A stretch of DNA of 64,000 bases from Azophilus sp965199705 (GCA_965199705.1 OZ241359.1:2666001-2730000); one strand, 5' to 3'. Shown: positions 53,952-62,194, numbered from the stretch's first letter. Program-made: numbers and translations. Notes: generated from the sequence alone by a model not told the origin.

Positions 53952-55523
53952 ATGACCCAGCCCACGCGCCTGCCCATTGGCATCCAGAGCTTCCGCGAGA
54001 TTCGGGAGGATGGCTGCCACTACGTGGACAAGACACCACACATCAAGCGGCTGGTTGACAGCGGCAAGCACTACTTCCTGTCCCGGCCGCGTCGGTTCGG
54101 CAAGAGCCTGCTGCTGGACACCATCCAGGAGTTGTTCGAGGGCAGCGAGCCGCTGTTCCGGGGCCTGCATATCCACGGGCGCTGGAACTGGGACGCGCCG
54201 CATCCGGTCGTGCGGCTGGACTTCGGTGGGGACCGATTCCACACGACGGAGCAACTGCGCGAGAGCGTCCTGGAGCAAGTCAGCGTTCAGGCGCAGGCGG
54301 CGGGCGTCGAGACCGCTGGCAGCTCGGCGGCAGCGCAGTTTCGGCATCTCATCCGCGCCCTGCACGCCAAGACCGGCCAGCGGGTGGTGGTGCTGGTGGA
54401 CGAGTACGACAAGCCGATCCTGGACCCGCTGACCGCTGTGGATGGCTCCCGCGAGCAGGCGCGCCGCAACCGCGATGAGTTGCGTGCACTGTACGGCAAC
54501 ATCAAGACGCTGGATGCGCACATCCGCTTCTCGTTTCTGACGGGGGTGAGCAAGTTCAGCAAGGTGAGCCTGTTCTCGGAGTTGAACAACCTCAAGGACA
54601 TCACGCTGGACCCCAGATACGCGGCCATCTGCGGCTACACGGAGGCGGATCTGGATGCGGTGTTCGCGCAGGAGCTTGAAGGGCTGGATCGGGCGCGGGT
54701 GCGCGAGTGGTACAACGGCTACAACTGGCGGGGGCAGGACAAGGATCGGGTGTACAACCCGTTTGACGTGCTGTTGCTGCTGGATGAGCGTGAGTTTGCG
54801 GCGCACTGGTTCGAGACGGGTTCGCCGGCGTTTCTGATCGAGCATCTGAAGGCGCACGGCGTTGGCCCGTTGGACCTGGATGGCCGGGTGGCTTCTTCGG
54901 ATCTGCTGTCTGCGTTCGATGTAGAGCACATCAGCCCGGAGGCGCTGCTGTTCCAGACCGGCTACCTGACGATTGTTGATGAGACGATGGTCGAATACGA
55001 GGCCCGATACCAGCTGGGTTATCCAAACATGGAGGTGCGCAGGGCGCTCAACAAGAGCCTGCTGGCGTCTATCGGTTGGCCGGAATCGGGGGAAGTGGCC
55101 CGCCGCGACCGGTTCTGGGCCGCGCTGAAGGCAGCGGACTTCGAGAGTATGAAGGCGCAGTTGGAGGCGCTGTTTGCGAGCATCCCCTACAACTGGCATG
55201 TGCGCAACGAGATCGCCAACTACGAGGGCTATTACGCAAGCATTTTCTACACCTGGTTCTCTGCCTACGGGGCCTTGGTGACTGCGGAGGATACGAGTGC
55301 AGCAGGCCGGGTGGACTTGTCGGTGCGCGCAGCCGGGCAGGTGTTTCTGTTCGAGTTCAAGGTGGTGGAGCGGGCCGGCGCTGGCGCGGCGCTGGCGCAG
55401 TTGAAGGCGCGTGGCTACGCGGCGAAATACATGGGCAGCGGCGAGCCGGTGCATCTGGTGGGCATCGAGTTCAGCAGCGAGCGGCGTGCGCTTGAGGGCT
55501 TCGAGGTAGAAACCGTCAGCTGA
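53952..55523 (+). CDS. AAA-ATPase-like / PD-(D/E)XK nuclease-fold protein, copy 4
   Basis: 523 residues, motifs intact. Block types: N-terminal B, as in copy 2; central Y, as in copy 3; C-terminal P, as in copies 1 and 2. Thus all four A/B by X/Y combinations are present in the array. The last 20 residues (SSERRALEGFEVETVS) differ from the SSEERALVDFKTETVG ending of the others, probably the original 3' end of the array. Confidence 0.94.
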   Translation: MTQPTRLPIGIQSFREIREDGCHYVDKTPHIKRLVDSGKHYFLSRPRRFGKSLLLDTIQELFEGSEPLFRGLHIHGRWNWDAPHPVVRLDFGGDRFHTTEQLRESVLEQVSVQAQAAGVETAGSSAAAQFRHLIRALHAKTGQRVVVLVDEYDKPILDPLTAVDGSREQARRNRDELRALYGNIKTLDAHIRFSFLTGVSKFSKVSLFSELNNLKDITLDPRYAAICGYTEADLDAVFAQELEGLDRARVREWYNGYNWRGQDKDRVYNPFDVLLLLDEREFAAHWFETGSPAFLIEHLKAHGVGPLDLDGRVASSDLLSAFDVEHISPEALLFQTGYLTIVDETMVEYEARYQLGYPNMEVRRALNKSLLASIGWPESGEVARRDRFWAALKAADFESMKAQLEALFASIPYNWHVRNEIANYEGYYASIFYTWFSAYGALVTAEDTSAAGRVDLSVRAAGQVFLFEFKVVERAGAGAALAQLKARGYAAKYMGSGEPVHLVGIEFSSERRALEGFEVETVS

Positions 55524-55691
55524 CGGCAGCCATACCTGCACCAAACAAAGCAGAATATTATGGCGTCACCATGAAGTTGTACCGTCATCAATTCTGACTA
55601 TTCTATGTTATCCGGCGCTCAGTGATCGGCTGGCGGATTCCGCTTGAGATTGACCACGGCACGGGTGCGGACAAGGAGGGTCAAAAGGATC

Positions 55692-56282
55692 ATGTCGAAT
55701 TCAGGTTTCCGCCGCGTTGACGAGTCTGGAATTTTCGAATGGCCGTGGGATACGGCGCACGGCCTGCTAGTTCTTGTCGGAGCGGCTGGTGGCGGCGGTG
55801 GCGGTGGTGGCGCATTCTGTCATGAGGGGCTGAATCTCTATGGCGGCGGCGGTGGCGACGGCGGCGAAGGCGGGCGGGCGACCACGGTCGTGCATGGCCA
55901 AGAGACGTGGTACGCGGATGGTGGCGATGGCGGTGCGGGCGGCGACGGTGGCGGGCTTCGCGACGGCAATCCAGATCATGGAGCACCCGGCGTGGGCAGC
56001 CGCAGTGGTGACGGCGGTAGCGGTGGCGCAGGCGCTGTCGTAACTCCTGTTGAAGGCCGCATCACCGCCAACGGCGGGGCAGGCGGCAAGGGTTTCCCCG
56101 GTGCGATGGAAGTCGTGGAGATATCCGATCTTTCTCTTGGTGATCCTTTCACCGTCAAGGTTGGCGTTAGCGGCGGCGGTGGTGACGGCGGCAAGGGCTT
56201 TCAGGACGGCGGCTCCGGTTCGGGAGGCGCCGAGGGTTATGTGTTGTTCATTCCGGTCTATGCGGACAAGGCCAGAGACTGA
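55692..56282 (+). CDS. Glycine-rich protein of unknown function
   Basis: A 196-residue protein from ATG 55692 (AAGGA upstream). Residues 8-35 form a short ordered start (ending HGLLVLVGAAGG), then Gly exceeds half of the residues in runs such as AAGGGGGGGGAF and GDGGAGGDGGG, spaced by acidic residues. The end, GAEGYVLFIPV, looks like a closing beta strand. The layout resembles glycine-rich beta domains of phage tail-fibre and surface proteins, but no phage genes lie nearby. No signal peptide is visible. The 168 bases upstream are AT-richer than the surroundings and may hold its promoter. Confidence 0.7.
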   Translation: MSNSGFRRVDESGIFEWPWDTAHGLLVLVGAAGGGGGGGGAFCHEGLNLYGGGGGDGGEGGRATTVVHGQETWYADGGDGGAGGDGGGLRDGNPDHGAPGVGSRSGDGGSGGAGAVVTPVEGRITANGGAGGKGFPGAMEVVEISDLSLGDPFTVKVGVSGGGGDGGKGFQDGGSGSGGAEGYVLFIPVYADKARD

Positions 56283-56284
56283 GG

Positions 56285-56875
56285 ATGTTGCTCGACACTG
56301 CGGAAGCCGGACGAGACGGCAGGCTTGATGGCCTACCGGAATTTTTGGCGCAGGGTATTGGCGGTAAATGCTCTCGGAAAATCAACGAGGGGCGCCCGAA
56401 GGCTATCTTTCAATGCGATTCGACGCCGACGGATTGGCCTTCAGGTTTTCTCACTTCCGGGGTGACTGTCTTCCCAAGCAAGCCCAAGCCGCCGCAAGAA
56501 CCGGCGCCCGACGGGGACGAAAGATACATCGCTTATGAGCCACGGATCCATTATCTCAAGGAGCAAGCCGCGCATGACGGCTACGCGCTGAACCCTGCTT
56601 CGAAAAAGGATTTCAAGGGCTTTCTTCGGTCGGCTCCATACATCCGCAAGGGAAACCTTATCCTGATGGAAAATGGGAATCTGCGAGCGATTTGGAGGGA
56701 TGGCCAGGGAACCCGAATGGGTTTGCAGTTTCTTGGCAGCGGGAAGTTGCAGTATGTGATATTCAAGAGACGCGGGGGAGAAGACAAGATTTCGCGGGCG
56801 TCTGGACGTGACAACTTTGACGGCATCACACGGCAGATCGATGCCTTCGATTTGCACTCTCTGCTCAGCGAATGA
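56285..56875 (+). CDS. Hypothetical protein, first of an overlapping pair
   Basis: A 196-residue soluble protein not recognised as any characterised family. The N-terminal half is Pro/charged and probably flexible (FPSKPKPPQEPAPDGDE). The C-terminal half looks folded, with GNLILMENGNLRAIWRDGQG and RMGLQFLGSGKLQYVIFKRR. It starts 2 bases after the glycine-rich gene, and its stop overlaps the next start as ATGA, so the two unknown proteins are made together. I have the impression that such pairs recur in bacteria, but cannot verify this here. Confidence 0.65.
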   Translation: MLLDTAEAGRDGRLDGLPEFLAQGIGGKCSRKINEGRPKAIFQCDSTPTDWPSGFLTSGVTVFPSKPKPPQEPAPDGDERYIAYEPRIHYLKEQAAHDGYALNPASKKDFKGFLRSAPYIRKGNLILMENGNLRAIWRDGQGTRMGLQFLGSGKLQYVIFKRRGGEDKISRASGRDNFDGITRQIDAFDLHSLLSE

Positions 56876-57333
56876 CTGTCGTCCCCGTCCCTGATTCCGA
56901 TCGGATTGTCCGCTATGTCAAGCCGTCTCTGATTGAGGAGGACAAGATTGCAAACGCTTTCCTCTTGCGCTCTGGCCCACCGGGTGAAAAGGGGCTTTCG
57001 GTCAATTGGCTTGAAGCCTTTGGGCCGGACATGGACCACCAATTGCGGGAAGTACGACGTCTGTCTCGCCTGAAACTGAACCGCAATGGGCGGTTTGCGG
57101 AACTGAATGTTGGAACGGTTCTGCACAAGGTGTCAGAAGAACTGGACTCGATCCAGATCGTTCAGGATCCACTCGACGCCGATCAAGCGTTCGAGGCCGA
57201 CCCCTCCCATGCTCAGATCACTGGCCTGCCGCCGGGCGACACCCATCATGCAGAGCTTGTGGCTGATGTCATCGCAGCAGAATGCGTCATCGCCCTGCAT
57301 CCCGCCGTCGTCGAAGATGGGCCGGGACAGTGA
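56872..57333 (+). CDS. Hypothetical protein, second of an overlapping pair
   Basis: A 153-residue soluble protein of unknown function. It has an N-terminal VRYVKPSLIEEDKIANAFLL, a central LSVNWLEAFG and RLSRLKLNRNGRFAELNVG, and a C-terminal acidic part with DPSHAQITGLPPGDTHHAEL and a run of small hydrophobics (VADVIAAECVIAL). No catalytic motif is certain; the HH in GDTHHAEL could bind metal. The ATGA overlap with the gene before suggests a functional pair, possibly complex partners or toxin and antidote, which is inference. Confidence 0.65.
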   Translation: MTVVPVPDSDRIVRYVKPSLIEEDKIANAFLLRSGPPGEKGLSVNWLEAFGPDMDHQLREVRRLSRLKLNRNGRFAELNVGTVLHKVSEELDSIQIVQDPLDADQAFEADPSHAQITGLPPGDTHHAELVADVIAAECVIALHPAVVEDGPGQ

Positions 57334-57442
57334 CCGCAAGGGGCGTGGCAAAACGCTGAAACGGCAGAGCCTTCGGCCATCATGCGGGAAGCACAGGTAG
57401 CTATTGCTGCAAGGCCCTGCTGAACCCTTACAAGAATAGAAT

Positions 57443-57471
57443 TTGACATCGCCTTCGGAGATTTGCAGAAT
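57443..57471 (+). promoter_or_regulatory. Candidate sigma-70 promoter for the 57.5-58.4 kb genes
   Basis: A perfect TTGACA (57443-57448), a 17-base spacer, and CAGAAT (57466-57471; 4 of 6). Transcription would begin near 57478, 44 bases before the small gene's ATG. This is the best promoter match seen in the accessory region. Confidence 0.5.
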
Positions 57472-57521
57472 CGTGGGCAGAGTGCAGGCCAATCGGCGCA
57501 GGCAAGCATCAAGGGGATTTC

Positions 57522-57719
57522 ATGACGGACAGTAACCAGGCAAATCGCTCGGACGACACCTTGATCGACAAGCCCAAGGTTCACATGGACCGCCGGGGAA
57601 GGCTCTATGTCGATCCCGGTGAGTTGTGGCATAGCAAGGTGTTCCAAGGCCAACTCACGGAAATCGCGGAGTTCTCCAAGGAACTCCTCGCCGGGAAATC
57701 CGGTGATAAATCTGAATAG
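57522..57719 (+). CDS. Small hydrophilic protein
   Basis: A 65-residue charged protein (MTDSNQANRSDDTLIDKPKV at the N-terminus, GKSGDKSE at the end) with no membrane segment or known motif. A good ribosome-binding site (AAGGGG, 57511-57516) and a promoter upstream support a real gene. It is 12 bases from the following membrane-protein gene and probably shares its transcript. Confidence 0.6.
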   Translation: MTDSNQANRSDDTLIDKPKVHMDRRGRLYVDPGELWHSKVFQGQLTEIAEFSKELLAGKSGDKSE

Positions 57720-57731
57720 AAGCAGATTCAA

Positions 57732-58427
57732 ATGGGTCTAGGGCTGCTTCTGGTCCCGGCTCTCGGCGGCTACCTGTTTCTCTCGCTGTGTAACATCACC
57801 CGCTATCGAGCCGAACATCTGAGCGGCTATCGTATAGTTCTTGAGGCGGCATGCGCGGGTGTCGGTCTGTTCCTGATTGCGAGGCTGATGGCGTTTGCCA
57901 CCACCTCCGCGGTTCCTGATTTTGGCCATCTTGTCGGCTGCCTGTGGCGCAAGATTCTGCCGATAGAACATTCGGGAACGATGGCCCTGAGCGTAGCCGC
58001 GGGTTGGCTGGCGGCAGGGCTCTTGAATCAGATTCCCAGATGGAACCGTAAAGATATGCGCCGACGCGCGGCCGAGGAACACGGTGACGTTATATCGTTG
58101 ACAGTTGACGACGCGATTGAACAAGACAAGCTCGTTGAAATTTCCCTGAAGGAAGGCAAGTCATACATCGGACGCCCATACAAGGGCATTTTTGGCATCA
58201 GGGACCGAGGCGATGTCGCCATCTTGCCTGTCATGAGTGGCTACCGCGACAAGAACACCGGAAATTTGGAAATCACCGTCTATTACGTCCCAATAATTAA
58301 AAGCTTGGCTAAGCAGAGCAGCTCAGTGGACCCGGCGGACTTCCGTGTTGCCATCCCCGTACGGGAAGTGGTGTCGGCTCGAATCTTCTCGCCAGCGGTG
58401 TTCCGCGAGTTCCGGAACCAGGCTTGA
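57732..58427 (+). CDS. Membrane protein of unknown function
   Basis: A 231-residue protein with three hydrophobic segments in the first 105 residues (LGLLLVPALGGYLFLSL; EAACAGVGLFLIARLMAF; MALSVAAGWLAAGLL), a basic loop, and a cytoplasmic-looking C-terminal domain of about 120 residues (VEISLKEGKSYIGRPYKG, VAILPVMSGYRDKNTGN). No family is recognised with confidence. Its stop lies at the left edge of an IS5-type transposase remnant. Confidence 0.65.
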   Translation: MGLGLLLVPALGGYLFLSLCNITRYRAEHLSGYRIVLEAACAGVGLFLIARLMAFATTSAVPDFGHLVGCLWRKILPIEHSGTMALSVAAGWLAAGLLNQIPRWNRKDMRRRAAEEHGDVISLTVDDAIEQDKLVEISLKEGKSYIGRPYKGIFGIRDRGDVAILPVMSGYRDKNTGNLEITVYYVPIIKSLAKQSSSVDPADFRVAIPVREVVSARIFSPAVFREFRNQA

Positions 58428-58878
58428 AAGCCGGCAAGATCAGGCCGCACCCGAACAGTTGGTCCAAGAAGGGGGTGCTTGACCGCGCGTTCGAGCGGCT
58501 CCAGCGAGACCAAATCGTGTGCATCAAGGTCGAGGCAATGGGCCTAGACAGCACCAGCGTCAAAGTCCATCCCGACCGCACGGACGCCCTGAAAAAAACG
58601 GCCCGCAATCCATCGGCAAGTCCCGGGGCGGATGGCACACCAAAATTCATATGGTTGCCGCGGATGACCGGACCGCCGTCCCCTTCTCCCGCTCCCCCGG
58701 CAACGCTCACGACACGCCCGAGGGCCGCAAGCTGAGGGCGCAGCCAAGAAAGCCTCAACGCAAAACCGCGCTGATCATGGACAAGGCCTGCGAGGACAAC
58801 GCCACCCGCCAGCTCGCCCTGGACCTCGGCTTCGAACCCATGGTCCGCCCGCCGAAAAGCAATCGCATTGAACCTTGA
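58424..58878 (+). pseudogene. IS5-family transposase remnant
   Basis: Two overlapping frames together spell part of a DDE transposase: WSKKGVLDRAFERLQRDQ and AMGLDSTSVKVHPDRT in the first frame, then, after a frameshift near 58600, IGKSRGGWHTKIHMVAADD, SPGNAHDTPEGRKL and FEPMVRPPKSNRIEP. The N-terminal DNA-binding part is missing and a TGA interrupts soon after NRIEP, where EYN and a further domain would normally continue. No terminal inverted repeats were identified. The 200 bases that follow, to 59075, contain no supported gene. Confidence 0.8.
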
Positions 58879-59075
58879 GAATACAACCAGGAAGTGCGTT
58901 GGCGCCTGCTTTCGTGAGACCGCCAGTCAGTCCTTGTACGACTGTCTTTACACCAGGCAGCCTGCGGAGAAGCGGTACTATGGCGTTCCCCAATTCCGAG
59001 AGCTCGCCAAGTAATCCGCCATCTATTCGCTCTTCGTCATCACCACTCATGACTGACTACCATCTTGGGAATCGG

Positions 59076-60602
59076 CTAAGGCCTTAAATTTTCTCGGAAT
59101 TGCCGGAGCACAACAGAGAACCCGGGAGCACCGCCATAGCCTTCCCCTCCCCAGGCCGTCTCCGTGCCCGAAGGTGAATTTCCGGTATTTCCCTGGTTCC
59201 CTGCGAAAGGAAACCTCTCTTCTGATCCGACAACTTCCGAGCGGATATAGAGGGTGTTTCTGTCGTGCCGCCAGGTGAATGGTTCCTTACCCAGTGCCTT
59301 CTGGATTTTTGCAAGCTCACTCGAGTTCTTTTGACAATGGGTTCCAGCGCCTGTCGGTGAAAGGTTCAGGCCGTTCTCGTACGAACGCTTGGCCTCGTCA
59401 AACTTGCCCAACATGACCTTGCAGTTTCCCATGGCAAGGAGTGTATCGCTTCCTTCTCTAATCTCCCTGGCGGCGTCGAAGTCATCCCAGGCTTCATCGA
59501 ACAAGCCCAGGGCAAACTTGGAGTTGCCCCGGTTGTACAGAATATCGCGGGCTAATTCGTTTCCATGCGTCAACGCCTTGTCGAAGTCCTCAACCGCCTT
59601 ATCGTGTTCTTCGACAGCGGATCGAGCATTCCCTCGGTTGTAGTGGATTCGATGCTGCATGCGCTTGCGTACCGAAGGGCTCAAGGTGACGTTCTTTTCG
59701 ACCTCAATCGGCCGGCTAATGTTCTCTATCGCGGTCGTGTACGCTTTGATCGCTTCATGGTAGCGACCGGACGCAGCAAGCGCATCTCCACGAAGAGCGT
59801 GCGATTCCGCAATATTCGGGCACAGGTGTACGTATTCTTCGTAGTCCTTGAGGGCTTCGGCTAATTGCCCTTGTTGATAGTTTTGATTTCCTCGTCTTCG
59901 CAACTCCCTTGACGTTAGCTGCTTGGGTAGCGGCGTTCTCACTGTATTTGCTGCCGCCAAACCCGGGATATCAGCGAACAACATTCTATTTGAAATTCCA
60001 AGTCTATCCAGATGAATTCGCATTGAGTTCTTGACTTCCTTGGGTATTCGCTCTTTAGCGATTTGCGTTTCGGGTAGCACGGGATTGCAGACAATCAGGA
60101 TGCTTTGCTGCGCTGTTATCCGAGTTCCAAGGGGCCGGTCAGGCTCGAAATACAAAATCCTTGATTCCCTCTCGAACCGGTAGTTCTGCGCCCGTGCCTT
60201 CATCGCAATGTTATGGTCACCGATATCAACCATGAACACGATTCCATCCGCATCAGGCTCACCTTCACACGCAAACCAGATTGCGACTAGCGGACTCTCC
60301 GTAAAGTCCAGCAAGCCAGTCGCTGCACGGTGGTGCTGAAGCGCGGTCAGTCGTCTCAGGCCCAACATGGTGTCGCCTACGATGGTATCCATCGGTTCAA
60401 TAAGGTGCCTGCGATGGTAAATGTTCACTAAATCCTTCAGTTTGTGCTTATCCTCAAGCACCTCGTCGCCGTGCTCAACGCGGAGCCTTCGGACAGCGCT
60501 GGAATGCGGCGGCCAGTCCTTGTTCGCTTGTCCTCGGAACACTGGCCTTCTCATGCCCTCAGACGCTTTCAAGACTGCGTCAATCACTTCTTGCGGTGTC
60601 AT
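59076..60602 (-). CDS. FRG-domain protein with tetratricopeptide repeats
   Basis: A 508-residue protein. The N-terminal FRG domain begins with RRPVFRGQANKDWPPHSSAV and includes LTALQHHRAATGLLDFTES and PLVAIWFAC, the family hallmarks; FRG domains are common in defence and mobile contexts, with unknown biochemistry. Residues about 225-430 form TPR-like repeats (RGNQNYQQGQLAEALKDYEE, YNRGNSKFALGLFDEAWDD). The C-terminal 60 residues are low complexity. ATG 60602 is chosen because GGAG lies six bases upstream; a TTG at 60626 would add eight residues. The HsdS remnant stands just upstream on the same strand. Confidence 0.85.
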   Translation of the reverse strand: MTPQEVIDAVLKASEGMRRPVFRGQANKDWPPHSSAVRRLRVEHGDEVLEDKHKLKDLVNIYHRRHLIEPMDTIVGDTMLGLRRLTALQHHRAATGLLDFTESPLVAIWFACEGEPDADGIVFMVDIGDHNIAMKARAQNYRFERESRILYFEPDRPLGTRITAQQSILIVCNPVLPETQIAKERIPKEVKNSMRIHLDRLGISNRMLFADIPGLAAANTVRTPLPKQLTSRELRRRGNQNYQQGQLAEALKDYEEYVHLCPNIAESHALRGDALAASGRYHEAIKAYTTAIENISRPIEVEKNVTLSPSVRKRMQHRIHYNRGNARSAVEEHDKAVEDFDKALTHGNELARDILYNRGNSKFALGLFDEAWDDFDAAREIREGSDTLLAMGNCKVMLGKFDEAKRSYENGLNLSPTGAGTHCQKNSSELAKIQKALGKEPFTWRHDRNTLYIRSEVVGSEERFPFAGNQGNTGNSPSGTETAWGGEGYGGAPGFSVVLRQFRENLRP

Positions 60603-60637
60603 GGATAACTCCATGGAACAAGGCAATATCTCATTCG

Positions 60638-60907
60638 CTTTCCTCCAAGAGACACATCGTTAGTGAGGCGGCCAGAGTAGAGGCGCGATTTTGCTGTGGT
60701 TTCGGTGCGTGAAGCAAGGTCATTAGCCTGCTGGACGATCTCCGCAAACAGACGCTGGAGGCTGAGTGGTGGAATCGGCAAGGCCAGCGACTTGAGCTCC
60801 TTGGCGTTTATGTTTGCCTGTCCTGTCGCACCTTGTGCCATGGAGAAAAGCACGCTTTTCATCGAAGCAGAATTCATGAATGCCCAAACAAAGGGAATTA
60901 TATATGG
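60638..60907 (-). pseudogene. Type I restriction specificity subunit (HsdS) remnant
   Basis: About 90 residues of HsdS sequence on the minus strand: FVWAFMNSASMKSVLFSMAQ, then GATGQANINAKELKSLALPI, then PPLSLQRLFAEIVQQAND, which is the conserved end of a target-recognition domain and the following helix. Upstream of it the match breaks off (a related stretch appears to be in another frame), and no hsdM or hsdR gene is present. The same frame is open far beyond the homologous part, but those residues are not HsdS-like. Confidence 0.75.
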
Positions 60908-60991
60908 CCGCACGCACCGCAATGATGTCGCACACGAATTGGCGGTTCTGGCGCACATACGGGGCCCCTTCAGCCGTGCACACTGGTCGGC

Positions 60992-62122
60992 ATGCAGCAC
61001 GATGCTACCTACAAGGCCGCCTTCACCCACACGCGCATGATGCGCGACCAGCTGCTTCTGCTCGAACAACTGGTCGGAGACCGGTTGCCCATGCTGCGTC
61101 GCCTGCGCCTGGATACCTTGCAACGCCTTTCCAGTGAATATCTGACCGACAATCTGGAACGCCGCTTCGGCGACATGGTCTGGCGGGTCGGCTTGCAACC
61201 TGCATCACCCGACGACGAGGCCGAAGAACCGCACTGGCTGCACATCCTGGTGATGCTGGAGTTCCAGTCTCGACCGGAATGGATCATGGCCGCACGGGTG
61301 CAGAACTACGCCAGCTTGCTGTATCTGGCTCTGCACAAGGAGAAGCCGTTCAGCGCCAGCAATCCAATACCGCCGGTGTTGCCGATTGTGCTCTACAACG
61401 GCTCCACGCCATGGCGGGCGCCGCTGCGCCTTTCGGCCCTGAAGGGCTCTGGGATGGAAACGGTGATGGAACCGGTGGAGTCGGGGCCGGCGGGTGTGCA
61501 TGTGGCGCCGATGGAACTGGTGGGAGACGGCTATATTCTGGTCGATCAACAGGCGTTGTTGGGAGAGGACCTGCTGGAAGACAATGCGGCGACCTTGCTG
61601 GCGTGGATCGAGGGTCTGAAGGGTCCGAAAGACATGCCCCGGCTGGTGAAGCGCTGTTATGAGTGGCTTTCCGAGGCGGAGGATGGCAGTCTTCTGGACG
61701 TGCTGATGCGCAAGCTGGAGGCATGGATTGGGAATGCGGATATCAAGGACGCACAGGAGTGGCGTATGAAACTGATCAGGATCCGGGAGTCTGCGGCGGA
61801 AGTGGTGCGCCAGCCGATTGATTTTGAGGAGCGTATAGCGCGTTGGGAGCGGCAGGTGTTTGATAATGGCAGGGCTGACGGCGAAGCGCGAGGCCGGGCC
61901 GAAGGCGAGGCCCGAGGCAAGGCTGAAGGCGAGGAGATCGCATTGGCTCGGGAACGCACTCTGCTCGGGCGTATGGTTGCGCTGCGCTTTGGCGACGATA
62001 CGGCGGAGCGTTTTGGCGTTTTGCTGGAGGGCGTTTCCGACCCGGAGCGTCTGGCCGAGGTGGGAGAGTGGATCATCGAGTGCCCGGACGGCGCTTCGTT
62101 GCTGGCGCGCATGGGCGAGTGA
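60992..62122 (+). CDS. Rpn/YhgA-type putative nuclease with repeat-containing C-terminus
   Basis: A 376-residue member of the Rpn family. HDATYKAAFTHTRMMRDQLL is the N-terminal signature, followed by HILVMLEFQSRPEWIMAARV (E-x-Q core), YASLLYLAL and LPIVLYNGSTPWRAP. The C-terminal helix contains a degenerate short repeat (GRADGEARGRAEGEARGKAE), as is usual in this family, and ends AEVGEWIIECPDGASLLARM, close to the ending of the protein at 14982-16037. Known relatives are recombination-promoting DNA endonucleases. It is divergent from the HsdS remnant. Confidence 0.85.
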   Translation: MQHDATYKAAFTHTRMMRDQLLLLEQLVGDRLPMLRRLRLDTLQRLSSEYLTDNLERRFGDMVWRVGLQPASPDDEAEEPHWLHILVMLEFQSRPEWIMAARVQNYASLLYLALHKEKPFSASNPIPPVLPIVLYNGSTPWRAPLRLSALKGSGMETVMEPVESGPAGVHVAPMELVGDGYILVDQQALLGEDLLEDNAATLLAWIEGLKGPKDMPRLVKRCYEWLSEAEDGSLLDVLMRKLEAWIGNADIKDAQEWRMKLIRIRESAAEVVRQPIDFEERIARWERQVFDNGRADGEARGRAEGEARGKAEGEEIALARERTLLGRMVALRFGDDTAERFGVLLEGVSDPERLAEVGEWIIECPDGASLLARMGE

Positions 62123-62194
62123 TGTCCGCCTGGACGTCTCGCCTCAACATGACTGCCCGACCTCATAATTCCGAAAAAGTCGGAACGGGAAGAA

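Larger units (their letters stand above)
49182..55523 (+). repeat. Tandem array of four AAA-ATPase-like/PD-(D/E)XK genes
   Basis: Four directly repeated genes start at 49182, 50768, 52360 and 53952; the last three are exactly 1592 bases apart and the first unit is 1586 because two codons are missing. Units 2-4 are preceded by the same spacer (GGCCGCCA(A/G)GTTGATTCGCC). Long stretches are identical between copies, while three internal blocks occur in alternative versions. Only the last copy has a different 3' end, as expected from repeated unequal crossing-over. Confidence 0.95.

Noticed and set aside
49182..55523. CRISPR-like or satellite interpretation of the regular repeats
   Set aside because: The 1592-base period is a whole gene with intact Walker and nuclease motifs, not short repeats with spacers.
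55692..56282. Part of a prophage tail region
   Set aside because: The glycine-rich domain recalls tail fibres, but no capsid, terminase, tail or lysis genes occur nearby.
58775..59050. Minus-strand frame of 91 codons over the end of the IS5 remnant
   Set aside because: No ribosome-binding site, no known motif, and it overlaps the transposase remnant, so it is best explained as a shadow.
60599..61198. A 199-codon minus-strand gene covering the HsdS remnant
   Set aside because: Only the middle 90 residues are HsdS-like; the beginning is antisense to the Rpn gene's well-supported N-terminus and the end overlaps the FRG start.
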